Part shown: piece after piece, positions 59,617 through 64,000 of the stretch | How positions within the stretch are numbered: position 1 is the first letter of the stretch | Layout: each line of letters starts with the position of its first letter | Assembly: GCA_964559125.1 (NCBI GenBank) | Contig: CAZLGW010000007.1 | Span: 124,001-188,000, forward strand | DNA from: Ravibacter sp964559125 | GTDB lineage: Bacteria; Bacteroidota; Bacteroidia; Cytophagales; Spirosomataceae | Direction of reading: 5' to 3' | DNA length: 64,000 nt | Translations under genes and position numbers: made by a program | Notes under the pieces: model-generated | Told to the model about the DNA's origin: nothing | Databases searched by the model: none | What the model saw: only the letters and a program-made list of their open reading frames with translations

Positions 59617-61116
59617 CTATTTACTATTTTTCTGCAACAAAAAGTAGGCGTGCCCTGTCCGTACTGCCGTAGTATTATCGTTCAATTTAAATGCCCCAAA
59701 TTTGGTCGACTTTTTTAGCGCAGCTTCAAATGCCTCTACCAAAACTTTTTCCTTCGACGTAATATAAGAGGGCGTATAACTGCCGTCCGGCTCTATGTTG
59801 AAACCTCCTGCCAATTCTGTATACCTGGAAATATCAACAACACCCCGCGCCTTTAATTCTTCTTTAAAACTATATGATATATCCATTTCCAACGCCTTTA
59901 AATAACACACCAAACCATCAAATCTAAAATTGTCACAACCAAGCACAGGCGGTGGTATCATCGCTCCGTCTGATATTTTATACAATTTATGGTTTTCAAA
60001 CTTGCTTACCTTTTCATACAAAGTATGATCCTGCTCCTCACTTGACACAGACTCCTCTTGTGTATCATAGGCCCAATAAACTGCGCAGATCTTACGATAA
60101 GAAAAGCTTTGTGAATGCCTTACGCCACATAGGTCTAACAGCTCCACTTTGGCATCATCAAATGCCGCCACTCTGATCAGGTTGTTACAGTCGGCATTTT
60201 GAATACTCCTCTTCATTTCCGAGATCGATTTCGCTGTTAACATTTCGGATTCTCTCCCTATTTCGAGCGATTTCAGAAAACCAATTGTTTTACAGTGCTT
60301 GTAGGCAATCGAAAACCCACTTAAAATATTGAGATACTCGGTGCTATTAAATCGTCTGAGCCTCTCTTCTTCCTGTATTTCATAGCCCATATCGCTCTTA
60401 TAAAGGGATTTCCCATAGGCAGTTGTGATATAGTAGGCAGCAAGCAAATACGTCTCTTCCAGGAAATCCGCTACCAGGTTGTTATATATATTCGAGTCCC
60501 CATTCAATATATTTTTTATGTATTCCTTCTTTGTTTCCACCCTGTTCATCTCGCTGGTAGCCAGATCCATCAGATCATACCAAATGGTATTCTCTCCGAG
60601 TTGTTTGGCAGAACAATCTTCATTCTCATTCAAAAAATTGCGCAGATTCTTACTTGATTTTCTTAGAATATCGGGTCTGGTCGGGTAGTTCGAATTCTCC
60701 TTATCTTTTTCAGCCCACAGCGCATTGAGAATTCCATCCACCTTTGCCTTACCGTATCGCTTTATCCTTCGCTGGAAAATCTCATTTGCTTTCCGCCAGG
60801 AGACAAAATATTTTCTCTTGATAAGATATATTCCAAAAAGATCCCGGGATGCTTCGGCCAGTTTCCAATGGAAATCCATAATAGCCTCGGAGTTGTACTC
60901 TCCCTGATGAGCCTTCCTGAAATCAGATATCCGCTGATCGATCTCTTTCTTATTTGACTTGCTCACCAGAAAATCATACTCTGATTTAGACACTTCAAAA
61001 CTTTTGTATAAACCAGTCGAAACAGAAGTAGCATGATGAAACATCTCCGGGCTTCCTCCTTTAAGAGGAGAAAAAGGGTTCCGGTAAAAAAACTCGCTTT
61101 CGTCCCGTAGCTGCAC
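59617..61116 (-). CDS. Protein of unknown function, 499 aa
   Basis: No signal peptide is visible from the ATG at 61116 (MQLRDESEFFYRNPFSP), so export by another path or a cytoplasmic location is possible. It is helix-rich and charged, with aromatic-rich segments (IYLIKRKYFVSWRKANEIFQ, LAAYYITTAYGKSLYKSDMG). Composition is somewhat richer in A+T than its neighbours. No domain is recognised. It lies 27 bp after the 198-aa gene and 2 bp before the 420-aa gene. Confidence 0.68.
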   Translation of the reverse strand: MQLRDESEFFYRNPFSPLKGGSPEMFHHATSVSTGLYKSFEVSKSEYDFLVSKSNKKEIDQRISDFRKAHQGEYNSEAIMDFHWKLAEASRDLFGIYLIKRKYFVSWRKANEIFQRRIKRYGKAKVDGILNALWAEKDKENSNYPTRPDILRKSSKNLRNFLNENEDCSAKQLGENTIWYDLMDLATSEMNRVETKKEYIKNILNGDSNIYNNLVADFLEETYLLAAYYITTAYGKSLYKSDMGYEIQEEERLRRFNSTEYLNILSGFSIAYKHCKTIGFLKSLEIGRESEMLTAKSISEMKRSIQNADCNNLIRVAAFDDAKVELLDLCGVRHSQSFSYRKICAVYWAYDTQEESVSSEEQDHTLYEKVSKFENHKLYKISDGAMIPPPVLGCDNFRFDGLVCYLKALEMDISYSFKEELKARGVVDISRYTELAGGFNIEPDGSYTPSYITSKEKVLVEAFEAALKKSTKFGAFKLNDNTTAVRTGHAYFLLQKNSK

Positions 61117-61143
61117 ATACGTCCGATAGTAATCGACATTTGT

Positions 61144-61740
61144 TTATATGGCCTTATAAAATGCATCCCAATCCGGGTAGTCTTTGGCCGTCTGCGCCCA
61201 GGTACTGCAAACCTGAAACGACCAGCCCTTAAAGGCTTCTAAAGCCTGCTCATTAATCCCTCTATCGACCGGCGACGCACTTCCGACTCCCTGACCTCTG
61301 GCCAATGACATGATACGCAGCATCGCGTCACCCGATCCTTTTACTTGGGATTCACTGGCGCTATTATTAGCAAACACATAGTCCTGGAAGGCAAACAGCA
61401 AATACCACATGTCCTTAGAAGTAAGCAAATCCAGGTATTCCTTCTCCAGCGTTTTGTTCCCTTTATATTGAAGAGGAGGCATATAAGGACCCGAAAAATT
61501 ACTGGTAGCCCAATAGTCTTTTCGCACCTGCTCCATTGCCTGATCAATTTCCCTGAGAGACCCTGACAATTTGTTCAATTCCTCCATCGATCTCCGGAAG
61601 CTCTGCCCGATGGCAGCTCCGGTGGCGGCAGCACCGATATGTTGCTTAGGCACTAGAATATACTGGCCGTACAAGCTCCAGGAGTGAAGACCCAAAACCA
61701 AAATAATGAAAAGACTATTCGACAGTTTGCGAGTTTTCAT
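61144..61740 (-). CDS. Exported protein of unknown function, 198 aa
   Basis: A signal peptide (MKTRKLSNSLFIILVLGLHS, cut near SLYGQ) is followed by a helical protein with a glycine/alanine-rich patch (HIGAAATGAAIGQSFRRSME). No family is recognised. It lies 27 bp after the T9SS repeat protein and opens the five-gene cluster of unknown function. The cluster could be specific to that surface protein, which is inference from arrangement only. Confidence 0.7.
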   Translation of the reverse strand: MKTRKLSNSLFIILVLGLHSWSLYGQYILVPKQHIGAAATGAAIGQSFRRSMEELNKLSGSLREIDQAMEQVRKDYWATSNFSGPYMPPLQYKGNKTLEKEYLDLLTSKDMWYLLFAFQDYVFANNSASESQVKGSGDAMLRIMSLARGQGVGSASPVDRGINEQALEAFKGWSFQVCSTWAQTAKDYPDWDAFYKAI

Positions 61741-61767
61741 AAAAGGTGGGATTTGATGTTTGATAAA

Positions 61768-64000
61768 TTACTTTCCGCTCTTGATCACCCTATACACCCG
61801 CTGCGCCCCATCTTCCCCCACTACTTTTACCAGGTACAGCCCGGCAGGCTTATCCCCCATCTCGATCCCTTTCAGGGCATCGTATACTCCGCGATACCAG
61901 CTTCTGCCGTTCATATCGATCACTGATATGCTCAACGCCTGTCCCCCGCCAGGCCCCTCCACAAAGAGCCTGCCGACAACCGGGTTAGGGAAAACTTTCA
62001 CCTCCGGCATATTGTCATGCCTTACACTGACCAGGTGACTATAGCCAAACGTCCCGTCGAGATCGATCATCTTTAATCGGTAGTAGGCCAGGGCTTCGGG
62101 CTGCGGAAGGGAATGGCGATAGCGGCTGTCGCTGCCTTTAGCGGGGATGCTGCCTGCGTTGATGAAATTCAACCCGTCTGCGCTTTTTTCGATTTCAAAC
62201 CGGCTGAAGGATACCTCGTCGGTAGTGGCCCAGTTTAGTTGGGCCTGCCCTTCGGTGTATCGGCCGGTAAAGGTGGTGAGGGTAACCGGCAATGCGCTCT
62301 CCCAGTCGACCAGGATGGCTTCGGCGGTGTTACAGTTACCATCAGGGCCGTTGTTGGCGATGGTGGTAGGACCCTCCACCAGCAGATGGTCAACCACCAG
62401 CTTGACGGCGCAGCTCGTAAGTTGGGGGTTATTGGTGATAGTGAGATTTGTAAGGGTCAGCGATGCGCTTACCCTGTCGGATGGCGGTGTGCTGGCGGCA
62501 CGACCGCCCAGGCCATCGAGGGTGGTGAGGGTGTTGTTATTGTTAATATAAAGCTGGCCTCCAATGGATTCTAGGTTTTCTAGGCCTGTCAATGAGTTTA
62601 GATCAGTATTGCGGTCAATGAAAATGTCTCCTCCAACGGAAGTAAGGTTTCCAAGGCCAGTCAGAGAAATAAGTCCATCGTTAAGATATATTGAAATTGG
62701 ACCGGTGACAGATTTGACATTTTCGATACCGGCTAAAGATACCAAGGCCGAATTGTTACCTATATGGAGTCCTCCGAGAGAAGTAACGTTTTCTAGGCCT
62801 GTTAACGAAGATAGTGACGAATTGTCGTGCAGAGAAAGTACTGTGTTCGATCTAAGCATCTCGAGTCCGACCAAGGAAGTCAACGATGAATTGTCCATTA
62901 AAAATAATTGTCGAACCGCTATAAGTCGGTTGAGTCCAGTTAGCGAGGATAACGATGTGTTCCTTAATGAAAGGACACCTCCAACTGATGCTAAATTATC
63001 CAATCCTGCCAATGAGTTCAGGTCAGTACTGCTGTTGATCGAAATGTCTTTTCCAACGGAAGTAAGACTTTGAAGACCCGTTAAGGAAGTTAGCGTATTG
63101 TTGTTTTGAATCTTCAGATTTGTGCCAATGGAAGTAAGATTTTCAAGACCCGTTAAAGAGGTTAGAGCAGACCCATTGCGCACATAGACTTCCCCCCCGA
63201 CAGATGTAAGATTTTCAAAGCCGATTAAAGAATTCAGATTAGGGGCGCCACCTACATTAATATGTATATCTCCTGCAACAGAAGTAACATTTTCAAGACC
63301 AGTCAATGACGTAAGGAAATAACCCTGGTCTATCTCAAATGACCCACCAATCGATTTAAGGGGTGATAGGCCGCTTAGGCTGTTGGTCCACGCAGTAATT
63401 TTAAGACCGCCCCCGAGATGCATACACCCGGGATAATTAGCAGCAAAATTATCCACTAGCTCCTGGCTGTTAAGCACGATATCCCCCGACGGGCAATTGG
63501 TCCCTTGTACACGGTATTTCGCAACCAGGCCCCGGTAGTTGGAGGGAGAGGGATGGACAAAGGGTTGACTCACTCCTTCGCCCAAGTTCATTTCCGCCGT
63601 CCGGTCGAAGTAGCCGCCGAGGTGTACGTCCCCGGAAGGATCAATGTTCAGATCGTACATCGCGTATCCAGTCCGCTTTACCCACTGGAAATTCCCATCG
63701 CGGTCCAGCTTCAGCCAGAAGTTGTTTCCATCGGCCGTGGGCTGCATTTCAAACACCCCATCGCCCGGGTCGAAGTCGACCGTCCCGGAGAAAGAGCCCC
63801 AGATATGCACATTGCCGAACGGGTCGATCGCAGGGAATTTGGCGCCCGCCACTACCTGCAGGTAGATACCAGCGTTGGCGCCTCCTACCTGTTTTGCCCA
63901 AAGGAAATCTCCCGTGACATTGTGCTTGACGATAAACAGGTTGGCTTCAAAGTCGGCCGTACCTCCCGAGGTCTGATTTAAGGCAGTGAGCTCGAACGTC
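61768..64000 (-). CDS. Repeat-rich T9SS surface protein, 5' end beyond window
   Basis: The frame is open from 64000 to the stop at 61768, at least 743 residues. An N-terminal part has beta-propeller-like units (NVHIWGSFSGTVDFDPG; DVHLGGYFDRTAEMNLG). Then twelve to thirteen leucine-rich-type repeats of about 23 residues follow (SLTGLENLTSVGGDIFIDRN and relatives; about 62500-63400). A fibronectin-like segment (LPVTLTTFTGRYTEGQAQLN) and a type A T9SS sorting domain (VKVFPNPVVGRLFVEG to the end) close the protein. It is expected at the cell surface or secreted, perhaps binding a polymer or another cell. GTG at 63852 is not a start: the frame continues upstream without a stop. Confidence 0.9.
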   Translation of the reverse strand, partial: TFELTALNQTSGGTADFEANLFIVKHNVTGDFLWAKQVGGANAGIYLQVVAGAKFPAIDPFGNVHIWGSFSGTVDFDPGDGVFEMQPTADGNNFWLKLDRDGNFQWVKRTGYAMYDLNIDPSGDVHLGGYFDRTAEMNLGEGVSQPFVHPSPSNYRGLVAKYRVQGTNCPSGDIVLNSQELVDNFAANYPGCMHLGGGLKITAWTNSLSGLSPLKSIGGSFEIDQGYFLTSLTGLENVTSVAGDIHINVGGAPNLNSLIGFENLTSVGGEVYVRNGSALTSLTGLENLTSIGTNLKIQNNNTLTSLTGLQSLTSVGKDISINSSTDLNSLAGLDNLASVGGVLSLRNTSLSSLTGLNRLIAVRQLFLMDNSSLTSLVGLEMLRSNTVLSLHDNSSLSSLTGLENVTSLGGLHIGNNSALVSLAGIENVKSVTGPISIYLNDGLISLTGLGNLTSVGGDIFIDRNTDLNSLTGLENLESIGGQLYINNNNTLTTLDGLGGRAASTPPSDRVSASLTLTNLTITNNPQLTSCAVKLVVDHLLVEGPTTIANNGPDGNCNTAEAILVDWESALPVTLTTFTGRYTEGQAQLNWATTDEVSFSRFEIEKSADGLNFINAGSIPAKGSDSRYRHSLPQPEALAYYRLKMIDLDGTFGYSHLVSVRHDNMPEVKVFPNPVVGRLFVEGPGGGQALSISVIDMNGRSWYRGVYDALKGIEMGDKPAGLYLVKVVGEDGAQRVYRVIKSGK
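62500..63410 (-). repeat. Tandem repeats of about 69-78 bp encoding a leucine-rich-like array
   Basis: Units encode S-L-T-G-L-E-N-L-T-S-V-G-G-x-hydrophobic-x-I-x-x-N, twelve to thirteen times. Nucleotide sequence between units has drifted, so this is an old protein repeat rather than a fresh tandem duplication. Confidence 0.8.

Noticed and set aside
62500..63410. CRISPR-like array because of regular repeats
   Set aside because: The repeats lie inside an open reading frame, vary in sequence and encode a leucine-rich-type protein repeat.
63852..63854. GTG as start of the LRR-like T9SS gene
   Set aside because: The same frame continues upstream to base 64000 without a stop and keeps a similar beta-propeller style, so the gene is cut by the window edge.
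1..64000. tRNA or rRNA genes
   Set aside because: I looked in the intergenic gaps for cloverleaf-like patterns and rRNA motifs and found none; a covariance-model scan was not possible here.

Overview
The window reads as chromosomal DNA of a member of the Bacteroidota, probably class Cytophagia or Sphingobacteriia. The signs are type IX secretion (T9SS) C-terminal sorting domains, a DUF6089-type outer-membrane protein, a CcmE of the CXXXY type, TAnnTTTG-like promoter elements, MurE/MurF/MraY of Bacteroidota type, and almost no Shine-Dalgarno sequences. I could not place the species. By eye most of the window has near 48% GC, with one clear exception at 39.8-50.4 kb, which is much richer in A+T.

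Layout. 1-3.7 kb (minus): a FUSC-type membrane protein cut by the window edge, a 49-residue membrane protein, and the bifunctional NAD(P)H-hydrate repair enzyme. 3.9-10.5 kb (plus): a complete N-type ATPase operon in the order beta, epsilon, AtpQ, AtpR, a, c, b-delta, alpha, gamma, followed by an SGNH hydrolase. 11.2-12.4 kb (minus): an OprO/OprP-type porin. 12.7-20.7 kb (plus): an OmpR-type response regulator and histidine kinase beside a TolC-RND-adaptor tripartite efflux pump. 20.7-22.9 kb (minus): an FG-GAP/T9SS secreted protein. 23-29 kb: murF, an AhpC/AhpD peroxidase pair, mraY and murE. 29-31 kb: an outer-membrane protein, a thioesterase and a propeller lipoprotein. 31.6-35 kb: thrS-infC-rpmI-rplT, followed by a drug/metabolite transporter and a small lipoprotein.

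36.3-50.4 kb is the unusual part. A decayed fragment of ccmF (36330-36496) is followed by one tight ten-gene operon on the plus strand: a branched-chain-amino-acid-type ABC importer (livH, livM, livG, livF), a membrane-anchored Liv-type binding protein, a short-chain dehydrogenase, a cysteine-synthase-fold protein that lacks the catalytic lysine, a very large divergent histidine kinase (1165 aa), a 693-aa protein with an internal receiver domain, and a 711-aa membrane protein. The operon ends 17 bp from the 3' end of the intact ccmF. The two ccmF pieces at its ends suggest that it entered by homologous recombination at ccmF. This locus is the best candidate for an undescribed system. It looks like an uptake or sensing module coupled to an atypical two-component pair and a membrane output protein, but its function is not shown by the sequence.

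50.4-55.3 kb (minus): cytochrome c maturation genes ccmB-ccmC-ccmD-ccmE-ccmF. 55.4-61.7 kb (minus): five unrecognised genes, mostly exported, in one directional cluster behind a repeat-rich T9SS surface protein (61.8-64 kb) cut by the right edge. I saw no rRNA, tRNA, CRISPR array, transposase or integrase. Several short intergenic repeat families are present: four hairpins with a shared GTCT-GAC core, a 121-bp element with 20-bp terminal inverted repeats, and low-complexity units.
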